The notes beneath the pieces are model-generated. The model made no database searches and was not told where the DNA came from. It saw only the letters and a list, made by a program, of their open reading frames with translations. From Immersiella caudata (lineage: Eukaryota > Ascomycota > Sordariomycetes > Sordariales > Lasiosphaeriaceae), in NCBI GenBank assembly GCA_030512335.1, contig JAULSU010000001.1, forward strand, positions 5,208,001 through 5,272,000: 64,000 nt of DNA, written 5' to 3'. Every line of letters begins with the position of its first letter. Position 1 is the first letter of the stretch. Below are positions 8,732-19,278 of the stretch, in pieces. Position numbers and translations under genes: made by a program.

Positions 8732-11180
8732 TCATTCTTCCTTCGGTTCTTTTGGAAAGATACCAGGTAGCCATCCCTTTTTGGGGAAGGCAAGGTGGTA
8801 TGTCGCTAGTTGCTCAGAGGTGATTTCCCCTGGACTCTTAACCATGAGGTCCTCACCCTTCATGGACTTGGGGAAGGCGATGACGTCGCGGACAGAATCG
8901 GTATGGGTGAACACCGCGACGAGACGGTCGAACCCGAGGGCGAAGCCTGCGTGCGGTGGGCAGCCAGCTCGCAATGCCTCAAGCAAGTGCGAAAACTGGC
9001 CAACGCCCTCGTCTGTCATCTTGAGGATCTCGCGCATGATGTACTCTTGCATCTTGGCCAGGTGGATACGTCGGCTTCCTCCACCGAGCTCAACTCCGTT
9101 GACGACCAGGTCGTAGTGGTCGGCCTTGGCCCGCAACGGGTCGGTCGCAAGGAGCTCGACGTCTTCGTCTGTGAGTGGCGCGGTGAAGGGATGGTGTGTT
9201 GCCGAGAATCCTGCATGCCCACCTTGCCCTGGATCCGTCTCGTTGCTGGGTGTGAACATGGGGAAGTCAGTCACCCACAAGAACTTGAAGTCGAAATTTC
9301 GAGGGAGGAAGCCCTTGGAGACAGCTTCTTGGTAGATGAGGTTTCTGAACGTGCCGAGGGCCGTTGAGCCACCCGAGAACGGTTTATTCTCGCGAGCTTG
9401 GAAGACGAGTATGTCACCGTCTTCCAAGTTTTCGAAATCCTCGAGGCCAGGCTGTCCGCTAACCAGGCCCATGAAGCCATCGTGTCCGAGGGACGAAAGG
9501 CCCCGAAGCGGCATCCGTGTGGCATAGACAAGTGCTACCGGCGCGCCATCCGGGTTTGTTGCAAGTGGTGTTGGACAGTTCGCCATCAACTTGTCAACAA
9601 ACTTCACCATCATTTTTGCTTCAACCTCTTCCTCGTTTCCGGGCCTGAATTTGAAAGCCTCCACTATTGGGTTCTCAAGGTGGGTGATCTTGGAGATGAA
9701 TTCGGCAGGGAGGACATGATCAACCCGACGGATCTGATACGGTTAGATAACAATAGCATCGATGCGGAACGTCACTAACCTCGAATGGGATTCGCAAATC
9801 GGGCTTGTCGGAACCGAACCTGGCCATGGCTTCCTGGTAGGGGAGTCGTGGGAATGGTGTTGACAGCCCAGGCCAGCGCAGCCCTTCACTATCGCCGTCT
9901 GTGGATTTCTTTGCAGTGAGTTAGATGAGTTTGGCAAAGACGATGATTGACGGTATACACACCAGGCTGTGGTTAGGAACGGGATAAACGTCATCCCCTC
10001 GTCTGACCATGCTGAACTGGGCGTTCAGGGCAGTGGGAAGTTGTGAGACCAGTGCCTCCACCGTCCGCATGACATCTTCACCCGTGGCGAACGACATCTC
10101 CAGATCAAGCTGACCCGATGTTAGCATGCTTTTAGTCATTGGCGAGAAACGGCAGGCCTACCTGGGTGAATTCGGGCTGTCGGTCTGCTCGCAAGTCCTC
10201 GTCGCGGAAGCAACGGGCAAACTGGTAGTACCCGCGGACTCCGCTAGACATGAGAATCTGTTTGTACTGCTGCGGGCTCTGTGGCAAGGCATAGGCTAAG
10301 CCCTGACGCCTGGTCGGGACTAGGAACTCGCGTGCCCCTTCAGGGGTAGACTTGAAGAGAATAGGAGTCTCGACCTCGGTGAACCCAAGACCGTCAAGGG
10401 TCTTCCTCATCTCAAGTCCTATTCGAGGGCGGACAACAAGACGGGCGCGCAGTGCCTCGGAGAATCGTATTTGCAAGTGGCGTGACGTGGGTGGAAACTG
10501 GACGCCATCTGACACGATGATGTCCTTGGGGAAGTCATTCAGAGGCTGGATACTGTTCAGGTCAATGTCGACACGGGTGATGCCCGCTGGGAAGAGTGCA
10601 GAAATCGGCGATGTCTCCGTTGTTTCTGGTGTGCTGTAGAGTTTGGCGACAGTGCCCGTCACAGATACGGGGCTATACAAGGGGATGGCCCGGAGCGCCT
10701 GAGTGGTCAAATGCCCTCGACTTTCGAGCTCTTTAAAGTGGGATGTGACTTGAATAGCGGGCCCATTGTCGACCTGGATGTCGGCGAAGACAAGTTTGGA
10801 GCTCTTCACCCTCCGCCGCACCAAAAACCCATGGACGGTGACCTTTTGGCCATCCTTGAAATCAGGGGCTGTCGACGCTCTGGGAAACTGGCCTGTCTCG
10901 GATTAGTCGAACTCAGCTAAATCTTCGAAAATATGAACTAGGACGCACTATAATTTGACCACTCATCGCGCAATTGCTGGCCGATGAGCTTTTGGTTGCT
11001 CTCAGCATCACCTGCAGTGGAACTTTCGCTGTGAGTGAGACGAACAGAGCTGGCTGGACTTGCTGGATTGAGTAATGGCCATGTCTTCCGTAGTTGGAGA
11101 GGCAGCCTTTGTCTGGACTCGCCGAAGCTTAGGATCTGAGGACTGCAGAGGCGTCTCAGGGACACGCGTGACTGGGCCAT
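8732..11180 (-). CDS. MSD1: Aspartyl-tRNA synthetase, mitochondrial-type (class II)
   Basis: Charges mitochondrial tRNA-Asp with aspartate. Five exons, 11180-10949, 10892-10162, 10109-9959, 9898-9780 and 9733-8732, give 744 aa. Seen: an Arg/Ser/Leu-rich N-terminus without acidic residues in its first 20 positions, like a mitochondrial presequence; an OB-fold anticodon domain ('KVTVHGFLVRRR'); class II motif 1 region ('LGFTEVETPIL'); motif 2 ('FRDEDLRADRQPEFTQ'); the bacterial/mitochondrial-type 'RFGSDKPDLR' block; the insertion (GAD-like) domain; and motif 3 ('GFALGFDRLVA'). This layout is that of the bacterial-type AspRS rather than the shorter cytosolic enzyme. The donor of intron 3 is least certain (gtatac at 9958 keeps the frame; gtgtgt lies 4 bases earlier on the coding strand). 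Essential for mitochondrial translation. Confidence 0.93.
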
Positions 11181-12520
11181 CCGTGCAGTGGGAGAGGACT
11201 CGGGAAGTCGCCTGTGCTCTCATCACGACTTCCAGACTCGCATCTCGATATTTACCATCGACTCACTGAAAGCTTGGGTCCCTTGCTGGCCAGGGTCCCC
11301 AGTGCGGGCCATGATTGGATCAGCCGAAAGTTAAAGTGGGGCCAGCTCCCGCAAACCATCAAAAACCTTTCGCGGAGGGCCGCGTTAAAAATTTCCTCTT
11401 TTCTTCTTTATCCCTTCCATTCAAAACAAAGTGAGTACCACCATCGCTGCCGGAATCCTTGCGAATGTCTGTTAACCAACTGCCGCAGATGATGAAAGCC
11501 TAGCGTGCTAATATGATGAAGCTTCCTCCTTCTGGAGCTTCCGAACTCTCCCTTCGGGGCTCAAGAGGTTCGATTGTAACAGAGGGCTGGAATTTTGAAA
11601 TAAGCGTTCGGGCACACCGACCTTGTTACTCATCGGACGCAATCACGGCATCTCTGATTAAATTGAATAAGAAGGATTCTGTATTTTCTTTTCGTTCATT
11701 CCGTAGCTGCTTGTTAGGGCGTCTGGCCGATCAGCATCTGCAGCTGGTTGAAGGGTTGCCCACGGCCAGGTGCCCAAGTGGGGCTTGGCTGCTGTCAATG
11801 GACAGTTTGGGCTTTGTTGTAAGATATTCCGAACTTTTGAAACAAGAAGGTCAATTCCATCATCCCAAATCTCGATAATTTTTTTTTTTGACAGGCTAGA
11901 GTGACTTTGTGATATCCAATGGATGACGCACCCAGTGAAGCGAGCTTGTCCCTCCACTTTAAGCCATGATGTAATCCGCCGGGGCTCGTTTTGAGGTGGA
12001 TGAGCTGGAGGTGCCGGTTGATCGGCCAGCCTTCAATGCAAACGGTTACACGGTGCATCGGCAATGCTGAGCGAACCACTTTGGCTGCTTTTCTGACCCG
12101 TCTTCCTGGTTTGCCGTCTGAGCCGTGCATTCGGCTGTTGGATTCTTTGAAGTTGGTCTGGACAGTGGCCCGCACTTCGCTGGGGCAGGGGTTGGTGCGC
12201 GGCTGAATCGTCTTTGGGTCAACCGATCAGAGGCGATCGCTTGTCCGACGACACACACAACACAGCAGCCAGGAGCGCCGCTGCCCGACAGCCACGACCC
12301 AACCGCCATCTCCACGGCACCCGACCCCCTCCTCATTTCCGCGCCTTAGCCATCATTGAGCAATTCCCGCGCGCTCTCGGCTGTCTGCGTTTGCGCCTGC
12401 GTGCCTGAGCGGCTTTTCGAGACGGGTGATCTGGTGGTGGTGCTCTTGAAGCCCATCAACAAAACCCGCCGACCCAGTCCGCTTACGCCGCTTGCCTGCC
12501 GGCCGCCAACGACAGCAGCC
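11181..12520. promoter_or_regulatory. Divergent intergenic region between AspRS and AP180
   Basis: About 1.34 kb holding both promoters. Small open frames here show no domain-like composition. An A/T-rich patch (about 11640-11700) and an 11-T run (about 11879-11889) are the only notable sequence features. Confidence 0.5.
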
Positions 12521-14726
12521 ATGGCCAGTTCCTTCGAGAAGTCGGTCAAGGGCGCGACCAAGGTCAAGGTGCGTTGGTTCCTGCATTTCCAACATCTCCC
12601 CGCTTCGAGCAAGTAGCGCCCAAGATGCTGACGACAGTCACGTCCCGACAGGCCGCGCCCCCAAAGACGAAATACATCGAGCACATCCTCGTAGCGACGC
12701 ACTCGGGCGAGGCGGGAGTGGGTGAGGTGTTTCGAGCCCTCAACTTCCGCCTCCGCGACGCAACATGGACCGTGGTCTTCAAGAGTTTGATCACGGTGCA
12801 TCTCATGATCCGTGAGGGGTCGCCCGACGTCACACTTGCCTACCTAGCGAAGCACCGAGACATGTTGGCCGTGAGCCTTTCCGATGGTTCGTATGTCCCT
12901 CCCGCGGTCGAGGTGCCGTCTCTGACATGTTGGCGCAGCACAAACCCAAGGCCGGAATATACGACACTACTCTACCTACCTGACCGAGAGAGGGCGCGCA
13001 TTCAGGGAGACGAAAATCGACTGGGTGAGAGGAAAGGAGTCCCGCCTGGAGAAACTGTCGGTGGACAAGGGGCTGCTGCGAGAGACCGAGGTCGTTCAGC
13101 GCCAGCTGACGGCGCTGTTGAAGTGCGATGTGAGTGGTTTTCCCGCCGGTGCGGCAAGCTGAGACTCACGCCGCCACAGGTCCTGGAGAACGAGCCAGAA
13201 AACGAAATCACCATTACGGTCTTTAGGCTCTTAGTGTTGGATCTGCTTGCGCTGTTCCAGGTGCTCAACCAGGCGATGATCAACATTCTCGGTAAGATAG
13301 CACATGATTGCAAGCTGTTCCCGTTACAACCGCTAACTCCCTGGAAGGCCATTTCTTTGAGATGTCCAAAACTGACGCTGAGAGGGCCATGGATATATAT
13401 CGAACGTTTACTCGGCAGACCGACTATGTGGTGCAGTACCTCAGTATTGCCAGGCAGTTTGAGCACCACACAAGGGTCGAGGTTCCCAAGCTGAAGCATG
13501 CGCCGGTGAACCTTGGTCGGCAACTTGAGGAGTATCTCAAAGATCCCGATTTTGAGATTCACCGGAGACAGTACCTTGCGGAGCTGGAAGCAAAGAAGTC
13601 GAAGGGCGGCTCGGTTGGAGCGTCAAAGTCTTCTAGGACGGAGACGGCGTCGAAGAGCGCCACGGCCAAGGCATTCTCAAGTGCGTTCTCGAGCACAAAC
13701 GGCTCACAGGCAGCGAAGCCAGCGCCAGTGGCCGCGCCTGCTAAGGGCCCAGACGCCGATCTCATCGATTTCTTCGAGTCTATTGAGCAGAATCAGACAC
13801 CCTTGGCCGTGCAGACACAACCGCAACCGCAAGCACAGCCGCAGCCCCAAGTACAGATGGGCATGTCTCCTTGGGGCCCTACTCCGTTCCAGGTTCAACC
13901 AACGCAAACATTCCAATCAAACGGCTTCATGGCTCAGCCAACCGGGTTTCAGACAGACCCCTTTGCGCAACAGCAACAACAGGCACAGCAGCAAGCGCAA
14001 CAACAGGCCATGGCCAGTTTTTCTCAGCAGCAGCAACCCGCCCCGCAGATGCAACCAGCCTTCACCGGCGCCGGATTCGGAGGTTTCTCCCCTCAGCCAG
14101 GCTTCCAGCCCAGCTCTCTGGGACCGATTCCCCAGGACTCTGTCGCGAGTTTTCAGACTGGCGCAACCCCGGGCTTCCAGAGCGGGCTCTCTCCGCAACA
14201 AGCCACCAATCCATTCAGGCAGTCAATCCTCCAACAACAACAAACGGGCTCTCCATTCGCTGCTGCAAGCCCGACAGGGACAGCTTCTCCGCTCAACCGC
14301 TCCAACACGGTTCAATCAACGAACCCCTTTGCACGGTCCTCTCCACAAGCCGCTCAGCCTTTCGCTGCACCCAACTCGGGCTCACCTTTCCAGTCACAAT
14401 CCCCGGCCCAGCAGCAGCCACCACAACAGCTGCCCACGATGCCAGCGCCAGCGCCTGCCCTCCAACCGGCACCTACCGGAACAAACCCTTTTGCGAAGAA
14501 CTTTGCACCCGCTCCACTACAGCCAATCCCGCAGCAAACTCAGCAGGTGCAGGGTTTAATCTCACAACCTACCGGCACGAACCCGTTCCGACAGGGTGCG
14601 TTCGTGAACCATACGACAGGCCATGGCTGGCAACACACCCAGCAGCCAATCGGCGGTGGTCTCGACCAAATCGAGACGATACCTGTCTTTCCCCGGCCAG
14701 ATTCGCAGACACCCTGGCAGCAATAG
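12521..14726 (+). CDS. Clathrin assembly protein AP180/CALM family (ANTH domain)
   Basis: Endocytic adaptor that binds PI(4,5)P2 at the plasma membrane and helps recruit clathrin and cargo (yeast YAP1801/1802 relatives). Five exons, 12521-12568, 12652-12886, 12939-13129, 13180-13291 and 13348-14726, give 654 aa. Seen: an N-terminal ANTH domain (about residues 1-280) with 'SSFEKSVKGATKVK', 'HILVATHSGEAGVGEVFRAL', 'FKSLITVHLMIREG' and 'IRHYSTYLTERGRAF'; then a long low-complexity tail rich in Gln and Pro. The tail carries four NPF motifs (NPFRQ twice, NPFAR, NPFAK), the ligand for EH-domain proteins such as Ede1/Pan1, and a 'DLIDFFES' acidic patch. The first exon is only 16 codons. Full length and intact. 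Confidence 0.93.
13961..14060 (+). repeat. CAG/CAA-rich poly-glutamine tract in AP180
   Basis: A run of mixed CAG and CAA codons, interrupted by Ala, encodes Gln stretches in the disordered tail. Mixing codons makes slippage less likely than in a pure CAG tract. Confidence 0.7.
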
Positions 14727-15488
14727 CACACCAGGCACGGGCTAAAGCCGGAAGAGGCGACACACAGTTGGGTTTGGTGCCTCAGGATTCGTGTAAACAC
14801 TTTGACTATGCCGAGTTTTTTTTCCCTTCTAGGCTTTTTTTTTTGGCATTACATGCGTTATTCCTAGCTATTATTCACTTTTTGGCGGATAGGGCAAGGC
14901 TCCAATGGAAGGCATTTCATCTAGCGATGGCGTTTTTTTCTCGTGGAAGAGCTGGGGCCAGAATCAGTTTTACCTACCCTAGATGGCTTTTGCACTTCTC
15001 TTCGACTTTCAGTTTTAAAGCTATTTTGCCGCTGCTCGTAAGTCAAGTCTTACTTTCTCGGTAGGGTGGGTGTCTGGGGCTGTAGATGGCGGACTGGAAT
15101 AGAATCGGGGAATAGGCAATGGGAGTCAAAGGGGTGAGGAGACGAGGGATCCTAGATCGCATCAAGCCGAAGCAGGTGGCTTTCATGGTCGTAGCGGTGG
15201 AAGATTCAACATTCAGGGGATGGCGGGGAGGTATAAAATTAATGGATATTGTTTGAAATCCAGGTATTCGTTCACTTTCTACATTAGGGTCACGAAAACC
15301 ATGCACGCCCCCATTTTGTATTCCTCGCTCCATGAATGTGTGTAGGTATTAGCCAGTCTTGACCGCATAGTTGTTTTTGTCCCTTGCCAAAATGACAACC
15401 ACCCAGAACGCCACCGCTATGAACTGAGCTAAGGCCCAGTGAGATATCAATTGAGAAGGCAGAAATCTAATCAGCCATAGTTCCCATC
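14727..15488. other. Convergent intergenic region with T-runs
   Basis: About 760 bases between the AP180 and TFB3 stop codons. T-runs near 14816-14824 and 14834-14842 fit a 3' UTR. No gene is supported. Confidence 0.5.
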
Positions 15489-16571
15489 TCAATCCAACTC
15501 CATTTTGTCCCCAACTGCAGCTATGCCTGCCGCGATAGTTGCAACTTGACCAGTAGAGAGGCCAATCCCGGCCTCCTTCTCGTCCTCAATGAAGACTCCA
15601 AGCCCAGCAAACGCTTCAAACATAACACGCGCCGTGTACTCATCGAAGTCGTAACCACCCGTGGTATGACCCTGGTCGTAGCGATACTTGTCGATCCCAG
15701 GATGTGACAGCCCGTCTTCAAGCGAGTACCGGCTCGGCAGCACAAGCTCTCTCATCCCACCAAAAGGATCGTACGGCACATCTGGTGCAGGTACTTTTCT
15801 CTCCTTCAGGCCCCGAATGGACAACTTCCCCACATCCGCCGTCGCCATCGCCGTATTCACCGCTGTCTCCACCCGACTCGTCTGCCCGCGTCGCTTGAGC
15901 TGCACCCTCTGCCCGCCGTCGGCCGACGCCATACTATCCAGCTCGGCCTCCCGACTCAACAACCTCCCCCTCTTCTCATCCTCTGCCTCCCTAATCGCGT
16001 CCAACCTCCTCTGCCTCGCTGCCTCCTTCTCCGCCGTCTGCCTCCTCCTCGCTTGCTCGTCCGCTTCTCGCCCGGCCTTCCTATTCCTCTCAATCTCCGC
16101 CTTGTGACTCGCCTCCCACGCTTGTAGTTGCGCCTCGGCATTCCGCCTCTTGCTCTCATTCCCCGAAACCAAATCAAACGTCAGATCCTCCACCATCTGT
16201 AGATAGTTGTTGTAATCCCTCAACGTTTCGAAGTCGTCCTCGGCCTGGTTAAACACCGCTGCTACCCGTCGTCGAATGTCCACCTCGCGCTCCACGCTCA
16301 GGTCCCCGAAGAAGGCGCTGCGGAAACCCTTGCGGCGCAGAGTGCGGTGACACCCCGCGTAGGGACATTGGTTCGGCCCGTCGTTGAAGAGCCGGTTGAC
16401 GCAGTTGCTGCACATGGAGTGGTAGCATTCGGTGTTGATGAGGAATTCCATGTCTTTGTTGAGGTAGCGCATGGTCTTGCAGACGGGGCACATGTCGTCG
16501 ATGCTTATGGGGAGGGAGGATGCAGTGCCGGCTCGCGCGGCGACGGCCGCGGGGGCGGCTTTGCGGGACAT
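15489..16571 (-). CDS. TFB3: TFIIH/CAK assembly subunit TFB3 (MAT1 homologue)
   Basis: Subunit of general transcription factor IIH that bridges the CDK-activating kinase module to core TFIIH, acting in transcription initiation and repair. Single exon, 360 aa, close to the usual length. Seen: an N-terminal C3HC4 RING finger at about residues 28-80 ('CPVCKTMRYLN', 'CYHSMCSNC', 'CPYAGC'); a conserved 'FRSAFFGDLSVEREVDIRRRV' type segment; a long Arg/Glu-rich coiled coil (MAT1 domain, about 150-230); and a C-terminal region with 'PYDPFGGM' that is conserved in fungal members. Divergent from NudC. The start sits immediately before the RING-containing region and no upstream exon is required. Confidence 0.95.
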   Translation of the reverse strand: MSRKAAPAAVAARAGTASSLPISIDDMCPVCKTMRYLNKDMEFLINTECYHSMCSNCVNRLFNDGPNQCPYAGCHRTLRRKGFRSAFFGDLSVEREVDIRRRVAAVFNQAEDDFETLRDYNNYLQMVEDLTFDLVSGNESKRRNAEAQLQAWEASHKAEIERNRKAGREADEQARRRQTAEKEAARQRRLDAIREAEDEKRGRLLSREAELDSMASADGGQRVQLKRRGQTSRVETAVNTAMATADVGKLSIRGLKERKVPAPDVPYDPFGGMRELVLPSRYSLEDGLSHPGIDKYRYDQGHTTGGYDFDEYTARVMFEAFAGLGVFIEDEKEAGIGLSTGQVATIAAGIAAVGDKMELD

Positions 16572-16928
16572 ACTGTCTGCTGGCAGAGGCAGGAAATCAA
16601 GTTAGGATCAAGAGGATGGTTTATTAGATAGTTGTTTCGCAGTGACAAGGTGCTTCGCCATGTGGCGTCGGAATTTGACGTTCGAAGGAAGACGCCCAAC
16701 CAACAAGGCACGGATGTGGGGCGTGGCTGGAATGCGGGTGCGGGGTGGAGGGGAACAGCTAAAAGTTGCCCCGCTATCTCAGCTGCAGCTACGTCTTTAG
16801 CCTTCCATTCAGCTTTGATCAACTTTCCAGGCTCACGTTTTCAAGTCAAACACCGCCTGCGGCATCACGGCATCTTTTTATTGTGGCCTCGAATTCTACA
16901 ATTAACCGACAAGCAAAATCTGTACAGA
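16572..16928. promoter_or_regulatory. Short divergent promoter between TFB3 and NudC
   Basis: About 357 bases shared by two housekeeping genes. No second gene is seen. A bidirectional promoter is likely because there is little room for two separate ones. Confidence 0.55.
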
Positions 16929-17604
16929 ATGTCAAGTACGTCGCCCTACCCTCCATATTTCCCACTCAGCTAATGCCATCAGCATCCGAGCCAACCCCCG
17001 CCGAAGAGGCTGCCCTCCGTGCGAAGGAGAAGGCCGAGCAAGACGCCCTCCCATACAAATGGACTCAGACGATTGGCGACCTCGATATCACATTCAGTGT
17101 CCCGGGCAACTTCAAAGGACGCGATCTCGCCGTCGACATCAAGAAGACCTCCGTAACCGCTGGCATCAAGGGGCAAGAGCCGATCATCAAGGTACACACA
17201 CATCCACCCACGAAGTTACAGCCCTAGGAGACAGAGGACTGACGCATTTACAGGGGGACCTACCACACGCGATTAAGGTCGACGAATCCAGCTGGACACT
17301 CACCTCCGCCCTGGACGGCACAAAGACGGTTGAGATTCACCTCGACAAGGTCAACAAGATGGAGTGGTGGTCGCACGTCGTGACGTCGGCGCCCAAGATC
17401 GACGTTACCAAGATCGTGCCAGAGAACAGCAAGCTATCCGACCTTGATGGTGAGACCCGGGGTATGGTGGAGAAGATGATGTACGACCAGCGGCAGAAGG
17501 AGATGGGCAAGCCTACAAGTGATGAGGAAGCCAAGCTGAAGATTCTTGAGCAATTCAAGCGTCAGAACCCCCATTTAGATTTATCTGGAGCTAAACTCTC
17601 TTGA
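16929..17604 (+). CDS. nudC: Nuclear movement protein NudC (CS domain)
   Basis: Dynein/dynactin-linked cochaperone needed for nuclear migration and hyphal growth in filamentous fungi. Model: exon 1 of only 7 nt (16929-16935, ATGTCAA), exon 2 16983-17191, exon 3 17254-17604, giving 188 aa. Seen: an acidic, helical N-terminus ('TPAEEAALRAKEKAEQD'), then a CS/p23-like beta-sandwich with 'YKWTQTIGDLDITF', 'DLAVDIKKTSVTAGIKGQ' and 'SWTLTSALDGTKTVEIHLDK', and the C-terminal helix 'LSDLDGETRGMVEKMMYDQR', which is characteristic of NudC. Without the mini-exon, translation could start at 16973 (MPSASEPTP) in the same frame; I prefer the spliced form because the donor gtacgt and acceptor tcag fit. The length matches the roughly 190-200 aa fungal NudC. 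Confidence 0.93.
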
Positions 17605-17619
17605 AGAAATGGAAAAACT

Positions 17620-18240
17620 TTATTTGTAGTCAAGATCAAGATCATCCATGTCCGCATCTCCCATAACCATGTCATTTTCCGGCTCATCATTGATAAACGC
17701 GCGGTCATTCTCATCGGGCTCCTCGCTCTGTGAGCGCTCGCTATGCTCCGATTCTGCATCACCCAACTCTGCTCCTTCCTCCTCGGGGCGAACTCCATGA
17801 AAATCTAAGGGGAGGGAGGGAAATGCGATGGCATGATAGTCTACGACTGGTCTCATGCGGCTCTAGAAGTATCAGGAAATGTCAGTAACCGCTTCATGAG
17901 TGCATAAACGCCATAAGTTGGTTTGGATCAAGTCTGTTTTGGGGTTGACGTACCGATCTGCGAAGCGCTGGGGAGGCTACGTCTGGCTGGACACCGACGG
18001 TGGGACCCAGCGTGTCTTGGACATACTCCTTGACGTACTACTTGTGGATCCCGGCCTCATCTCTTATTGCCTGTTGTGCAGTGAGTCGCAAGGCTTTGGC
18101 CCCAGCCATACTTCCAAGACACGTTTCAAGGCGCCTCCCGCGCATAGTCTCGAGTGTATTTGCCCAAGCATGGAATCTACTTCAAATCTAGAACGGTGAA
18201 GCAGGAGAGTTGAGATTCTGACTCGTAGCTCACTGGACAT
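17620..18240 (-). CDS. Small acidic protein of unknown function (model uncertain)
   Basis: I do not recognise this gene. A consistent model has exons 18240-18112, 18037-17954 and 17862-17620, joining to 151 aa. The last intron (gtacgt...ctag) is convincing. The last exon encodes 'RMRPVVDYHAIAFPSLPLDF' followed by a strongly acidic tail ending DMDDLDLDYK. The middle exon must start just after a TAG at 18040-18038 in its own frame, so either 'aagtag' is a splice acceptor or the gene is broken; the upstream exon is therefore tentative. An alternative frame upstream (starting AKALRLTAQQAIRDEAG) also looks helical and coding, so the 5' part may differ from this model. The stop codon overlaps an AATAAA polyadenylation hexamer, and only 15 bases separate it from the NudC stop on the other strand. 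A small nuclear complex subunit is one possibility, but that is a guess from composition. Confidence 0.4.
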
Positions 18241-19278
18241 GTCGATAGGTAAACAAAGGCCCGAAAGGGGTGGATTTACCAGCCATAACCCTAACCCTTA
18301 TGTTATGCAGTCGCTCTTCTCACCTCCTGAAGTCCCAGGAGGAGGCGGAATGGTGGCGCCCTGACAGCCATGTAAGTAGCACAGACAGGCTTCGTGAACC
18401 CCCAAGGTGGTCAACTTAAGCCTTGGTTGAAGTCTCACTCTCACTCTCAGGAGGTGTGTTGTGCCCACAATGCCCATAAACTCTCCGATCATACCCGAAA
18501 GTCCGGCTACCAGAAGTGACTCTTCCTTCTCATAGGGTCAGAGGGCGTGCACAACGGATGGAATCGTCTCTACTGATGCTCGTAGGTTGTGGTCACGACT
18601 GAATTCTACCGTAGCAGAAATGTGAGGGGTGAAACGAATCGCCAAAGACCACGGAGGTAGTTTGCCAAGGGCCTGGCGTCAGAGAGCCCATCTGATTTAA
18701 TCTTGGAATCGCCCAGTAATGTGAATGCAGATTGAATGCTGCAAACCATCAATTGTCAGATATTTGGCATTCCGAACGTCAAGCATCGTGTAAGCTTCAA
18801 GAGGGTGAGGGTGATCATCGAGGAAGGAACGTGTGGAAGCATGCGGCTCAGCCCTCAAATAAAGTCAAAAGAGCCATTTGTCACACCGAACGGCCGTCAG
18901 GGGACATATATGGGCGCCTGTCGCCCAGATGTGAGGCCCTTTGAGAAAGAAAGAAGGCATTTGAGCTAAGCCAGGAGGTCTTCGAGCCACGCAGGAAGGC
19001 ATTCGAACTTGGTACGAAGGCCTGTGGTTCGAGGTGTCGGTGTGGTAACCTGTTTTCTTCCACCGTATATCGGGGAAAACTCGTGGCGGGGTCGAGCTGA
19101 GATTGATCACACAAAGTGGAAAGATAGGGTAGTCGGGGGCGCTGGTCCAGTTCGATTGGTATGGACTATGTGATACAGAAATGCTTCTGTTTCGAAATAC
19201 CAAAGAGAACGCTGTATCGACTCCATGACAACCTCTCGGTAACACTTGTCCAAGAGATCGCGGCGACAAGGTAAAGGC
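18241..19278. other. Intergenic region between small acidic gene and URI
   Basis: About 1 kb: promoter side of the small acidic gene, then the 3' region of URI. It contains a telomere-like repeat pair near 18290. No convincing additional coding exon. Confidence 0.5.
18287..18300. promoter_or_regulatory. Telomere-like box AACCCTAACCCTTA
   Basis: Two tandem CCCTAA-type units, about 47 bases upstream of the tentative start at 18240. Such teloboxes are bound by TTAGGG-binding Myb factors (Tbf1 type) in fungal promoters. Binding here is inferred only. Confidence 0.45.

Noticed and set aside
17886..18300. Subtelomeric or telomere remnant because of CCCTAACCC repeats
   Set aside because: Only two repeat units, surrounded by housekeeping genes; better explained as a telobox-type promoter site.
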